A stretch of 64,000 bases of DNA from the NCBI GenBank assembly GCA_012845835.1, contig JABAKD010000009.1, positions 17,247,318 to 17,311,317 of the forward strand. The letters run 5' to 3'. Every line of letters begins with the position of its first letter. The stretch's first letter is position 1. Shown here in pieces: positions 23,801 to 50,386 of this stretch. The position numbers were made by a program, and so were the translations under genes. The notes under the pieces are model-generated. The model saw nothing but the letters and a program-made list of their open reading frames with translations, was not told the DNA's origin and searched no databases. This DNA is from Undaria pinnatifida. Taxonomy: Eukaryota; Sar; Phaeophyceae; Laminariales; Alariaceae.

Positions 23801-26800
23801 CGTTGTTCGCGTACGTTTGATTCAATCAAAGTATATCGCGTTGCTGCTGTTGTATCATGTGACGTCATACATGGGGCGTAAACGAAGAGTACGATCAGGA
23901 TTTCTTCGCGTCTTTTTTTTCTTCCTAGTACCGTGGGGGTGGGGACGCCCAGATTTTTTTCCGTGTGTTTTTTTGTGTAGAAATTTCTTGATTCACCGTG
24001 ATGCTACCGACCGCCGTGGGGGGGGGGGGGGTGCCGCATATTTTGTAGTACAACTCTACCGACGAGGATTGAGGACGGGAGTTGCTATATCTTCGCCTTG
24101 TTGCGTTCTCTCCCCAGCGCCATTGATGCACTTGATACCCTCTATGAGCCCAATGCCGTCTTTAGTCAGTTCCTAGGGTCTGTTAGTATGACCTTTTTTC
24201 TCTTTTCCTTTCCTTGCTTCCTCTTGTCTTGTCTATTATTTTCCTTCTTTTTCTTTTTCGATTTCTTTTCTTTTCTTCCCTTTCTCTTCTTATCTTTTCT
24301 TTGTTTCTGTTCTCCAATTGACTTGCGTCCGACGTGCGGATGCGTAGTAATAGGTAACACGTCTAATATATACGTGGTAGTCTTTCTTGGGTGGCAAGCG
24401 GTATAGTCGGTTTTTCCAGGCGCGAGTAGTGAGGCTGTATGCACCAGTATGGACCTGGCACATCGTAGGCCGACTCCCGATTTCACTTTATATATGTTTC
24501 TGGCGGAGGCATGAATTTGCGCAAGCTGTGATATTTGCGTGTACCACCTTTGGTTTGCATTCTTTCCCTGGGGTATTCCTCAGCTCCAGAGTGACTGGAG
24601 CCTGTCCTGTGACCATGGGCTTGATTATGCGAGTTAATGTGAGCACAACATCTAATATCATAGCACCTGTCGTATATTAGGGCAGGTAAATAAAAGCGAC
24701 AACAGCAAAGAAAAACTTCTTTCGGTTTTGCCAAAAGCCACCTTCGCACGTCAACATCAACGGCGAGAGCAAAACCCACCGCAAAACACAACATGTATCG
24801 TAGCAGTATCGCGGGACAGCACAACACAGCTCGTGGACACGACATCGCAAAATGAAGCGCGAACGACTACATACCACATCATCCTGTTATTGTACTGCGA
24901 AAATGCCAAATACCCTCGAAAGTCGAACACCATAATCATTCCTCGTTATCGTGAAACGCGAAAACACAACTTTTGTTCCAAAAGAGCAACACAACGGCGG
25001 CTCTCGTTATCCCTTGAGTGAATAGCTCTTTCATAAAACACCGAAAAACCGATGAAAATCGAAAATCTGAATCCTCACCTTAAGCTCGGCGTGATGAATG
25101 AGGTTCGGTCCGAACTGCCTCAGCCCGACGAAACCCATGTCCGGGTCCCCCACGAGAGCAGGCCCGTCCTGGTCGATGTCCGAGGGGCCGGGAGCGATGA
25201 TGGTGAAGCTGCCGGGCGATCGCATTCACAAACCACGCATGCGTACGTACGGTAAGGACAGGAGAAGAAGAATAGAGTGCGGTTTCAGGCAATCGCCCTG
25301 GGAGCAACGACACAGGGAGGGAGGAAGGAGGACGGCAAGCACGAGGGGGGTAGCTTGTGGGCGCGAGCGAGGCAGGTTTTGGTTCGGGGCATGTGACAGT
25401 CTACTGCTTGTTGTGCTCGCGACAACTTGACTTATGCATGCATGCGTTCCGGCTCGAAGAAATTGTGGTTTGCGGTGAGCTCTCGTCCTTAGCCTTGGAA
25501 GCTTATGGGGACGCACTGCTGTGTACTCGTAGTGGGTCGTTGATCGACGTGCGTGTTTGCCGCCGGGCCGTGTTTGCACGCACGTAAAGCATTAGGGTGT
25601 GTGTATGGAGGGTTTGAAGTTGATTTGACACAGACTACACCAATAAGCAAGGCAATCCCAGCTAGAGATGTTGCCATTTTGACGCGTTGCTGTAACACTG
25701 ATGAATGATGCTGTTGTGCTTCTGCTGTTCAGTTATTATTATTTCATCCGAGATGCAGTACTCTGGTATACCAGGTACGCGTGTACGTATCGTCGGTTTT
25801 GGTTCGGGGCATGTGACAGTCTACTGCTTGTTGTGCTCGCGACAACTTGACTTATGCATGCATGCGTTCCGGCTCGAAGAAATTGTGGTTTGCGGTGAGC
25901 TCTCGTCCTTAGCCTTGGAAGCTTATGGGGACGCACTGCTGTGTACTCGTAGTGGGTCGTTGATCGACGTGCGTGTTTGCCGCCGGGCCGTGTTTGCACG
26001 CACGTAAAGCATTAGGGTGTGTGTATGGAGGGTTTGAAGTTGATTTGACACAGACTACACCAATAAGCAAGGCAATCCCAGCTAGAGATGTTGCCATTTT
26101 GACGCGTTGCTGTAACACTGATGAATGATGCTGTTGTGCTTCTGCTGTTCAGTTATTATTATTTCATCCGAGATGCAGTACTCTGGTATACCAGGTACGC
26201 GTGTACGTATCGTCGAAGACGCGAGAGCAAAAGCCACGTTTGGTTACAGCGCCGGATATGCATATGCACACATGGCATGGACGAACGATGCAGCCACGAA
26301 ATGAGCTGCCTGTGGCATGAAACACACCAGCACCGGTACGCGAGGTAGAAGTTGCAATCTAGGGCTCGATCGAAGGAATTTCGCATCATACTAAAACATA
26401 TTGGGGAGAAGTCCGTACCTATCGTCCGTAGGCGCAACTCCGGCCGTTTGAATGTTCCGACCGAGGACGTAGTTGATGAAGCTCGACTTGCCAGAGCTGT
26501 GGTTGCCCAGAACAAACACAAACGGCATCTTCGTAGACTGATAACCACCCGTGTTCAGTTTCTCCAGAGGCCCGTGCACGTTGTCGTTGAGAGGCTGGAT
26601 GAGTCTTGCGTGAAGGTCGTCGCACCGATCCATGATCTCGGCCTGCATCTTGCCGTCAAGGGAGGACAGTGTCCGGCATAGGGGCCGAGCATAACTTGAC
26701 GCGATGGGGCCCCCTCGGAAGCGTGCATTGCCGCCTGCTGCTGCTGCTGGAAGTGAACCTGCGCCGTTAGGTTTGTGGTGGGCGTTTAGTGATGTCGGTG

Positions 26801-26969
26801 TTGGGCAGAAGAACGGAGTGCATGCCTTGCCTCTCAACACTCTCGGACCAGACGAGAAGAAAAACATTGCGAAAAGGGCTATTGCTGCAGCTGCGTGGGC
26901 GCACGTACTAGCCGTCTGCATAGTAGTGCAGGTCTGAGGCAACGCGCTGGGTGGCGCCACGCATGACAT
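17817..26969 (-). CDS. EHD/dynamin-superfamily GTPase with C-terminal hydrophobic hairpin
   Basis: Nine phase-consistent exons: 26969-26419, 25208-25079, 22951-22643, 21991-21923, 21557-21423, 20799-20689, 19538-19362, 18673-18597, 18054-17817; 598 residues. GTPase motifs are intact: P-loop GNHSSGKS (155-162), G2 PTDD (180-183), G3 DSPG (241-244; DTPG in EHD proteins), G4 NKAD (329-332). EHD-like signatures include RGYDFEGVVRWFAERAD, AYGSLCWNLSK and the helix ending HLLQVHTT. A hydrophobic N-terminal segment (about 26-38) and a glycine-rich hydrophobic hairpin (about 455-491) suggest membrane anchoring; no EH domain is present. Family members oligomerise on and remodel membranes; the membrane used here is unknown. 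The fourth intron (after 21923) starts with GC. An in-frame upstream ATG at 27068 would add 33 residues. Divergent with the PMS2-type gene. Confidence 0.87.
19106..19258. repeat. 51-bp tandem repeat, three units
   Basis: Units contain CTCTGATTATGGCGATGATG and a TTTTTTGCTTATTTCTC-type tail, starting near 19106, 19157 and 19208. Located in the intron between the hairpin exon and the next exon of the GTPase gene. Only moderately conserved between units. Confidence 0.85.
22978..23032. repeat. Poly-G / GGATATAT array
   Basis: Three blocks of eight or more G separated by ATATAT, intronic, just upstream (minus strand) of the exon starting at 22951, where it reads as a pyrimidine-rich tract before the 3' splice site. 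Confidence 0.85.
24185..24310. repeat. Pyrimidine-rich tract
   Basis: TTTTC/CTTTT-rich run in the intron of the GTPase gene between exons at 25079 and 22951; no gene. Confidence 0.7.
25375..26214. repeat. Perfect 420-bp tandem duplication
   Basis: Bases 25375-25794 and 25795-26214 appear identical throughout by reading line against line. The duplication lies wholly in the first intron of the GTPase gene. The open frames inside it are duplicated too but have no recognisable domain. Confidence 0.95.
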
Positions 26970-27483
26970 GACAATGATAAGCAAACCACTTGTACCCCCC
27001 CTGCCCTTGATGCCCTCGTTGAAAGCAAGAGATACACCACAAAAAAGGTATCGAACGAAGAATTCCAAGAGGCACGAAAAAGGATGATCGAGGTGTAAAG
27101 CATATCCATACGATTACAGATGCAAACTACTCACGTTTCTGGACATGCCATCTCAACCCGCCCGGAGCGGCTCCCCGCCGCAGCGCACACAACGCGCCAG
27201 ACATTCACGGGATTAAGTGGACAAAGGAGTGTGATCGTGGCCGTCAATTTTGGAACCTGCGAACTTCAGGTGTTCCACTACTAATAGTTGGCCGTACAAG
27301 GTCGGGAAGCGGGATATTTTGTGAGAGTGCATGTTGGACGTGATGGCCACACCAGAGAGGCAAGTTCTTGTGCTGCCCGCCCCCGCTGTGACGCTCGCCT
27401 GTCGATATCACTGGGTCGACAGCTGAGACTGAGACCTGGCGTGCATTTTTGGTGGGTAGGGATAGAGTGTGACCCGGCTCACA
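26970..27483. promoter_or_regulatory. Shared divergent promoter region (GTPase gene / PMS2-type gene)
   Basis: 514 bp between the start codons of two oppositely transcribed genes, so both promoters and 5' UTRs must lie here unless 5' non-coding exons extend into a neighbour. GC-rich blocks (CCGCCCGGAGCGGCTCCCCG near 27157) are visible. No convincing TATA box. Confidence 0.55.
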
Positions 27484-42169
<14,686 letters not shown>

Positions 42170-42857
42170 GTGTAGGACTCGGGGTGTTGGCATTGCGATA
42201 TTTTGGTGTCAAGGTGTAGGACTAGGGGGATGGTGTCATCGCGATATTTTTGGTGCGGCGGCATTCAGTCGTTCGTGGGATGGGGTAGAGTCCTAACCCT
42301 TCTGGAATGAGGTGGCGTCCTACGCTAGGCGTTCTTCTTTTAATTGTATCATATGATAGATAGGTTTCGTGGGGACCGCTTGAGGCGAGTTACTGTTCGC
42401 GGTGGCCGAACGAGATTATATTACAAATAGTATGGATGTCAGCTGATGATGGTGTGTTTTTCTGTCGTTTGGAACGCAAGGTAATAATAAAATTCTCGGC
42501 CGTATTCGTCACTTGTAAAGCTGCAGCGCAGCACCGCTGTTCGTGCCAGTTAACGATGTTTTCATCGCGTTTAACGGAAAAATATGAGCATTGGAGCTGT
42601 TGTATAGCTAAAATTCGAGCCTTTAAAACCTAAAGCCTGCGGCAAGCAGTCAAAGCAGTAGACGCGCTCGCCGTTTTGAATTTGTCTACAGTCAAGCCCC
42701 TCTCTGAAGGTGTGAAAGATCTTTGGTCAAAAGAAGGCGCGCAGCTATAATATTCCCTCGGAGGCTTACCTAGGGTCTCTCGTCGTGGAAAGTCGAAACG
42801 TGCAGAGAGAAGGATTGATAGCGAAAGAACCTCTAGGAAGTGTCCTACATGAACGAC
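42170..42857. other. Convergent intergenic spacer
   Basis: Lies between the stop codons of the PMS2-type gene (+) and the TPR gene (-). It must hold both 3' UTRs. No gene or repeat family is recognised; a GTGTAGGACT block recurs near 42171 and 42213. Confidence 0.55.
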
Positions 42858-43862
42858 TTATTTATTTCCTGTTGACGTTGCGCTTCTATCCTGCTCAAGC
42901 GTCGCGCTTCTATCCTCTGTCTCACGGTGCTCCTCGCCGACCCCGGCTTTGACCCCAGGGCCGCCGTCGCTGCCGCTGCGAGTATCTCCGTCGCTATCAC
43001 CATCTCCACTATCATCGCCACCTTCACGTTCATCTTCGCTGCTCTCCTCGTCATCATCGTCGACGGATCCTGCTGAATCCTTTTCGACTGCAACTGCCTC
43101 CATCCTTGCACCCAGCTCAGCCATAATCCCATCAGCCTTGCTACGCAGAATGCTCGTGTCTTCCTGGGAACCATTTTCCTCAAGTAGTACCGCTAGTTCG
43201 CTCAACGCAACGGCGTGATCTGAATTGGACGGCTGCGGGAGGGCCTCGTGTATGCATATTATTCTCCGGTACACGGGTACCGCCATGTCTACGTTCCCGC
43301 GCGAGGCACACACTCGAGCGAGATGTGCCAGTGTTCTTGCTGTGACAATGTCCGTCTGCGGTGAAGAGATAATGGGTGTGGGCATTTGTAATTGAAGGTG
43401 GGTGTGTTGGATGCTATCAACAGGCGCATTTCATGCAAGCCTGGTCAGTCATACATCTGACTGGTGCAGCATCAATCTGGATCAGCCTACGGTGTACAGC
43501 ATCACAAACATGTGCACACCTGATCAGTCTTCCATCTTCAATCTGGCTGAACACAGCATTATTCCTGACCTAGCCTAACAGCTGCCGACGCCACCTCTAC
43601 CTGATCGACGTCCATCGGCCATAAACAACCAACAGCCAGCATACAGTTAGCACAAACCAGGCACCTTTACTTTCGTTCTCCAACAGATCACACAGTACCA
43701 TGCAGAAGTACGTACAGGGGGGCGTGCATACCGGTATCTTACCTCTCCAAAGGCTTCGCAGCAAGCTGTGGCTGCCTTGGCGAATTCTTTCTCCGCCAAC
43801 TCGGCATTCCCTTGTTTCAGGAGATCCAGGGCATTAGCCAGTATTGGATTTACAGCCTGCAT
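42858..43862 (-). CDS. Small TPR-repeat protein with acidic tail
   Basis: Two exons, 43862-43743 and 43355-42858, joined in phase (FGE then TDIVTAR), giving 205 residues. Helical pairs ALDLLKQGNAELAEKEFAKA, TARTLAHLARVCASRGNVDM and AVALSELAVLLEE have the size and alanine/glycine spacing of tetratricopeptide repeats like those of kinesin light chain-type proteins. The C-terminus is highly acidic (DDDDEESSEDE). TPR domains bind proteins; partner unknown. The start is uncertain: ATG at 43862 is chosen, but the same CAG could be a 3' splice site preceded by a short exon (GYLDFDGQSAHYALQL near 43920-43980, followed by GTAAGT). That intron would be only about 64 bp. Divergent from ARP2. Confidence 0.68.
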
Positions 43863-44206
43863 CAAAGATACTGCAGTAGTTCTAGGGTTTGTACCGGAAG
43901 CAACACTTGCTTACTTACAAAAAGTTGAAGGGCGTAGTGCGCGCTCTGCCCGTCGAAATCAAGGTATCCACGGATCCACACGGTGAAAATGAAAATTGTG
44001 AAAATGAGGCGAAAGGGTTTCTATATTTTTTTGAAGCTTTCTTTGCAGGGAGAGTTGTGTTCCTTTGTTTTCCTTGTCTTGCGTCGGGAGTTTGCACCGC
44101 GACATAGCGGTGAGTGCTGCTGCAGTTGCCCCACGTTGCCTGGAGTCACTTGACACTCCGAGACCGGCCCGGCAACAGCAGCGAGAGTTTTCTGCTTTCT
44201 TTCGCC
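43863..44206. promoter_or_regulatory. Shared divergent promoter region (TPR gene / ARP2)
   Basis: 344 bp between the chosen start codons. It should contain the ARP2 promoter and 5' UTR and those of the TPR gene, although the latter may have an additional 5' exon inside this stretch. No TATA box was recognised. Confidence 0.45.
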
Positions 44207-47067
44207 ATGGCGTCAACGAAAGTCTTAGAGGATATGCCTGGAATTGTGTGCGACAATGGCACCGGGTTCGTGAAGGTGAGCGCAACATCTCATTTAACCA
44301 TCTCATTCGGCAGAGTGCGAATACTCCCCGCGATGACAGCGTGGGATGGCAGCACGAGGCTCGCTTGGATGGACGGAGCTGGGTCGGGTCGATGTACCGT
44401 TCTTGCAGCCATCTGTGTAGTCTCATTTGAACCATGCGCCCTCTATAAGATGACTGAAGTTGCAGCCTCATCAAGTAATTGCTCCACGTCGTGCCAGCCT
44501 GCTCACGGAACAAAGTCGAAGTAATCACAGGCAAAGCAGGCGCCATGGTTCTCAACATCACGTACATACCCGGGTACAGCTGGAGCACAGCCAGCAGCAT
44601 ATCACCAGTTGCGTATCATTTCGCTTGGACCTGGCGAGTCAGAAGCTCTCCTGGCTCCTGACTGCTGTATGTCCGCAGGACGAGTCGCTCACTTGCGCTT
44701 GCAACAGAAATGTCAATCAATGCATCCATCGGTCCCATCCCAACACATTTAATACTTCGAAGTATATCTTTTTTTTTCACACACATCTACTTTCCAGCTT
44801 CAGGACACGCAGTGGTCACAGGTGTCGTCCCTTCTTCCCCCCGGTTCTTGCCTTCAGTTTTTATCGCGCATAGGGTTCAGCAATCCCACTGCTCGTCGAT
44901 TTTTCATCGAGTGTTGCTAACTCACGCTCTCGCGCTTTCCGCAAGTCAATATGTGCACAAGAAAAGTCCCACGAATTTATACGAGTATGCACTCGGGGGG
45001 GTTCGAACTCACGAAACTGACCTATACCAAGCTCGAGGATAACCTGATACGCCACCGGGGCGACCGGTCTGGTAAAAATTCCCAGCAGGTACCAAAACTT
45101 CTGCGTCCTTAATCCTGGCTGTTGCGCTCTTCTATCCTCCACATCCCAAGTAGCTTATCCCAACATTCCTCACCTCTCTTGCCGATGCGGAACGGGAAAT
45201 AAACGAAAAATCATGACCAGGTTGGCTACGCCGGAGAAAACTTTCCGCGTTCCATCTTCCCTTCTCTGGTCGGAAGGCCCATCCTGCGCGCCGAGGAGGC
45301 GTTTCAAGAAGGAATCGAGCTCAAGGATATCATGTGCGGAGACGCCGCGGCCGCCGTCCGTGCCTCGCTCGAGACCAGCTATCCCGTCACCAACGGCATT
45401 ATCCAGAACTGGGACGACATGGAGGAGCTGTGGAAGTACACGTTCGACGAAAAGCTGGCCATCAACCCGCCCGATCACAAGATTCTCCTCACGGAGCCCG
45501 CCCTCAACCCGACCAAGAACCGCCAGCAGATGGTGGAGCGAATGTTCGAAAAATTTGGCTTCGGAGCGTGCAACGTGTCCATCCAGGCCATGCTCACGCT
45601 GTACGCGCAGGGCTTGCGGACCGGAGTCGTGGTGGACACCGGCGACGGGGTCAGCCACGTCATCCCGGTGTACGACGGGTTCGTGCCGCAAAACCTCATC
45701 CGCCGGCTTGACGTCGCGGGCCGCCACATCACCCGGTACCTGATCAAGCTCCTCCTGCTGCGCGGGTACGCCTTCAACCGGACGGCCGACTTCGAGACCG
45801 TGCGCCAGATCAAGGAGAAGCTATGCTACGTGGCGCACGACATCGGCATGGAGAGGCGCTTGGCGCAGGACACGACCATACTCGAGGAGGCGTACACTCT
45901 CCCAGACGGGCGAGTCATTAAGCTCGGACGCGAGCGGTTTGAAGCACCCGAACCGCTGTTCGACCCAAGCCTCGTGGATGTGGAGGCGCCCGGCCTGGGA
46001 GATATGGTGTTCGAGATGATCCAGAAGTCTCCCATGGACTGCCGCACGGACTACTACAAGCACATCGTGCTGTCCGGCGGAACATCCATGTACCCCGGTT
46101 TCCCGACGAGGCTAGAGAAGGACATCCGCGCAAGGTGCGGTGGTGTATGGTATGGTATCTTTGCCTGTTCCCTCTATGTGGGTTTTTTGTGTCTGCTGTA
46201 GTCTCACCACATGAGCGGGAGCATGCGTCGTTTTTATTTCTGTTGTAATGACACCACAGGATCGGAAGCATGTGGTGGTTATTGTTTCTACTATAATCGC
46301 AAAACAGGAACGAAAGCATGTTTATGTTATGTTTCTGCTGCAATTGCATCACCGGAACGGGGGGGCGTGTAGGCACGTTGCAGAAATTTATCAAGGGCTC
46401 GGTAGTGGTCCACATAGAATGCAACACTGTGGCGCACTGCGTCGGCTGACATCCGTATCATATCTCAAAAACACGCACGCTTCCACCTTCCGTACACTTG
46501 CACATGCAACACGCAGCAGTGAAACTACAGTAGACCAGATCAACAGTAGGGGTACGATAACTGATTGCGCTAGATCTCCCCTCCCTGTTGGTACGAGTCT
46601 ACCAGCAGCGAAGGTTACACGTGGGGGAGATTAATCATGGTTTGCATCAGGGTACGATCAAGCGAGGACCTCACTCCTCCTTCTCGTAGGAGACCCTCTA
46701 TCTGTATCTGCGTTCCAGCTGGATAATACCCAAAGCATATCAAACATCGCCTGCACGACAACACAACTCTGTCGGGCCAACACATTGTCTTCTGTTTCTG
46801 CCAACTTCTGACGTACCGCAACGCAACGCTGCGCTTGCGCTATTCAACTCGTTCGTCCATCTCAGGTATCTGAAAGACATCCTCAAGGGCGACACAGACC
46901 GTCTGAAAAAGTTTAAGCTCAACATCGAGGACCCCCCTCGCCGGAAACACTTAGTGTTCATCGGAGGGGCGGTGCTGGCGGACGCCATGAAGAGTCGTTA
47001 CGAGTTCTGGGCCACGAAGGAGGAGTGGGAGGAGGAGGGGGCAAGAATCCTCGAAAAATTTAGATGA
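44207..47067 (+). CDS. ARP2: Actin-related protein 2 (Arp2/3 complex subunit)
   Basis: Three exons, 44207-44275, 45221-46134 and 46866-47067, encode 394 residues, the usual Arp2 length. ATP-binding motifs of the actin fold are present: [15 protein letters not shown] near the N-terminus, [19 protein letters not shown] and [17 protein letters not shown]. Arp2-type blocks include [68 protein letters not shown] and [18 protein letters not shown]. Arp2 with Arp3 forms the template for branched actin filaments in the cytoplasm. The start follows from the short first exon ending in-phase at GFVK. Intron 1 (945 bp) contains a SINE. Convergent with the sulfotransferase gene. Confidence 0.97.
44765..45075 (-). 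mobile_element. tRNA-derived SINE-like element, minus copy
   Basis: The reverse complement closely matches 53640-53990. The minus strand carries the tRNA-like head with a B box (GTTCGAAC near 45003), the body (GCAATCCCACTGCTCGTCGA on the plus strand) and an A-rich tail (T run at 44769-44777 on plus). It lies in intron 1 of ARP2, antisense to the gene. Confidence 0.78.
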
Positions 47068-50000
47068 CTTGGGACTACGTAGACCTGCGGCAGCGGTTTG
47101 TCTTGTTGTCTTGCTCTTGCTGATGGAAGAGCACGTGCTGCGCTGCGTTTGTTTTTGTCTTGCACTGCTGATAGGGACCACGTGCTGCGCTGCGTATATT
47201 GTTGCTGTCTGTCTCTTCGCTGATGGTCCCGCCCCCGTTGGGCTTCTGCGGTATATACCCACACGCTGCAGTTTTAGCGCAATGGATCGTGCCTCGTTTT
47301 TTGCAAGCGTGTTTGTGCTGTAAACGTTAAACGTTGCCTTTTGTGAATGTTGAAACCGAAAAAATCGTTACGACCGAAAACTTCCCTCAGAAAAACTGCT
47401 CAACAGGGGAAACGCGGCTTATTTTAACCCGCGATGGCGCTTTTGATGCAACTACCCTCGTGACACACTCACGGTTTTTCACGGCCAACCCTGAACCATG
47501 GCCAGTTTCTGAATAGAACGGTACGGTTCGGTAAGGTTGTCAATTTAAGAAATTTGTTCGGTGCGGTTGCACCTTCGTCATAATCCACTCTTTTGTGGTT
47601 TGGTTCGAATTTCTGACCTCGCGGATCAGTGTAGTTGTGCCTCTTGGAAAAGATTGCAGAACGTTTTGGCGCGGTTTAAGCGTTCACCCGATTAAAAAAA
47701 AAACGGTTCGGCTTCAAACCGTGGGACACGCTTTTTGTACGGGTACGGGCTGGTTCGCGTGTGCCGTGGATGAAGTCGCGACTTTCGCACGACAAACCGT
47801 AGCGGAACGCCGACCCGAACCGCACATCATTCGTTGTGTTCAAGGTCGCCCTTGCCTGTGCATCTGGCACTGCCTGCCATTCTGGTTTTGCCACATCAAA
47901 ACCTCTCAGTTGTACGATGCTGCCTTCGTGGTGAGGGACTTGCCTCAAACTCCTATGATCGAAAATGCTACTGCCCGTGGGCGGCGGTGCTGCTCTATTT
48001 TATCCCCTTTCAGCAGTATACAGTAATAGTTTATCCACTGTTTGCCTGCTTACAACCACAACGCCGCACATTTTATGGAATTAGTGTACTACGTACTGTT
48101 GATGAGTCATGGTCGCACGTTGGTGTTACTGTTTTAAAACTGCCGTGATATTATACCCAAAGTTATTAATCAAACCACAAGGACCCCCGCGCACCCAGCG
48201 CGGCGCCTCTACGACATCCGTTCGTATTTTCGTCCATAGTATATCTCCTATACCCCTTTAGCCTGTTCCACCGTTGTCAATGCCTGCCTACGCGTCCTGC
48301 ACCGGACTGGACATATTGTCCATTTATTATAAGCGTTACACTGTGCGGCTGATCGATCGTCTTGAACAATGAAAGGTTTTGGTCTCAAAAAGCAACACGA
48401 TCTGGAGACATACTGCTTGAGGAGAAGTTACCTGATGGTTTAACAGAGTGCATCTGGTCAAGAGTGCCGAAACGCCTCTTTCAACCACCCGCCTGCACTG
48501 TCGACACGACACGGCAGTGGAAAACACTCACGCCAACCTTGCCGAGAAGACTAGGAATTTGGGGATATATCAGCACTCGCCTGGTATTCACTCGTCGGAC
48601 CAATCAGATCCCTATTGATTATGTTCGTAATCTGTATGATCTGTCTTTCAGGCAATAGAAATCCCTGGCCTATGCGATCTGCATGGCCTATAGATCGTGT
48701 TACCGGGTGGGAGCCGGATGATCTGAATGATATGACAGGTTTCCTCCGTTGGATCTGTACTGTCGTATGTATGTACTATACACGAATCCTGCGCAAGACA
48801 CCATGGCGGCAGATGTAGGATCTAGATCGCGAATTGTCCGATGTGCGCACATTTTCTAAAAATTGCTTGTATGGGGAAACTTATCCAACTCTTGTGCACG
48901 TTCCTTCTCGTTTGTGTATGCGAATACCAGGGCTGCGTGGGCTGTGCTCGTAAAGGTGTCGAATTTTCCATGGTGCCGACGCCGTGACGGGGGCGCCATA
49001 TGGATATACAGGGTCAACTATCCGACCGTGCTTAGCACATGGAGGATGGTCCTGTGGAAAGCGTATGGTGCGCGTTCTGCTCCGACCTTCAACAGTCGAT
49101 TTCTTCATCAAAATATGGGAAATCTACAACCCTCCAGCACAACGATGCTTGTTTTTACTTTTTTCCGGAAAGCAGAGTCGGTACCGACACATGTGACTCC
49201 TGCTGATGCTTACTGAACCTTTGAACGGGAACTCTGTCAACGTTTTGGACTGACGCGTAAAAAGAAAAACGATTTGGCTTGTCGAACCGCGGTTTTTTAT
49301 AGTACAGACCGAAACCGCTATTCGGTTCGGTCAAAACCATGTTTGCGAGCCGCTCGACAACCCCGGTAAAAACAGAGTACAAACGCACATAATACAGGCA
49401 TTTCTTCCTTGCCTCGACAAGCGCTGTTGTGTGCCACATTAACCTGACATTAGCAGCAGAGGCTAATAAATCTTCCCCGTGTTCGTTTCGTTCAAAATTA
49501 GCAGTGCGTTTTTTATTGGTGTGTATGTGATTATTTCAGGCTTATGCTCCAACAACTTCCCGAGCAGCCTGCTCCACTTGAGTCATGTCCTACGCACGTA
49601 CACCCTCTGCGTAACCACCTAGCAGTTAACTATGCCTGCTCTCACGCTTGCGACGGAGGTGATCACCGTGCCCCGACCGGTCGTCTTCGAAAGGGATTGC
49701 AGATGGCTTTTCCCAGAATCGAGGGGTGGAGGAGCCCGTGCCCCCTCGGCAATTCTCTATGATAACGTACCACAACCCCCATCACCCGCCAGATGCGTCA
49801 ACGCTCCTGCTACGGCAAATGAGAACTGTTTTTTTCTGAGGTTCCGAACTTATTGGAGAGCTCTAGTCTAGACTATACCTTTTTTCACCCAAAAAACGAT
49901 TTTGAGCTGAAACCGAAAGTGCAACCCGATGAACAAAGCCATGGACCAGGTATACAAAAAATATACTGCAAGAGAAAACATAATGGCATTCCGACCATCT

Positions 50001-50386
50001 TGGGTTAAGGAGTCGTTCAGAAAACATATCAGCCAAAAAATGGTATACCATAATACCTCTGTCGTAGCACGGGTCTCAAAGCAGGCAACAGGCGCGTAAA
50101 AAGATATTGCGTCTACAAAAGCAGTCGCCAGGTTATGTAGAAATAAGTAAGTTCACCGAAGCAACACGGCGGGAGCACTCCCTCTGGTCCACCATCACAA
50201 TGTCATAGCATGTGGCACAGAGGCAAATCTTGGCATTTGCGAAGCCTTGTTTTCTTACTGGTAGACGTTCACAGATAGAATCACGCACAACACTAGAAGC
50301 AGAAGAACAGTAGTGTCGTACCTCTACGAGTACATCCAGTAGTATGTAATCTTCCCCTTCTCCCCCAACCCACGCACCGCCGCCGC
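47068..50386. other. Convergent intergenic region
   Basis: 3.3 kb between the ARP2 and sulfotransferase stop codons. No exon with a recognisable domain. GGTTCGGT-type motifs recur at 47520-47580, 47700-47780 and 49280-49350, partly as inverted copies, hinting at decayed element ends, but no borders could be set. Confidence 0.5.
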
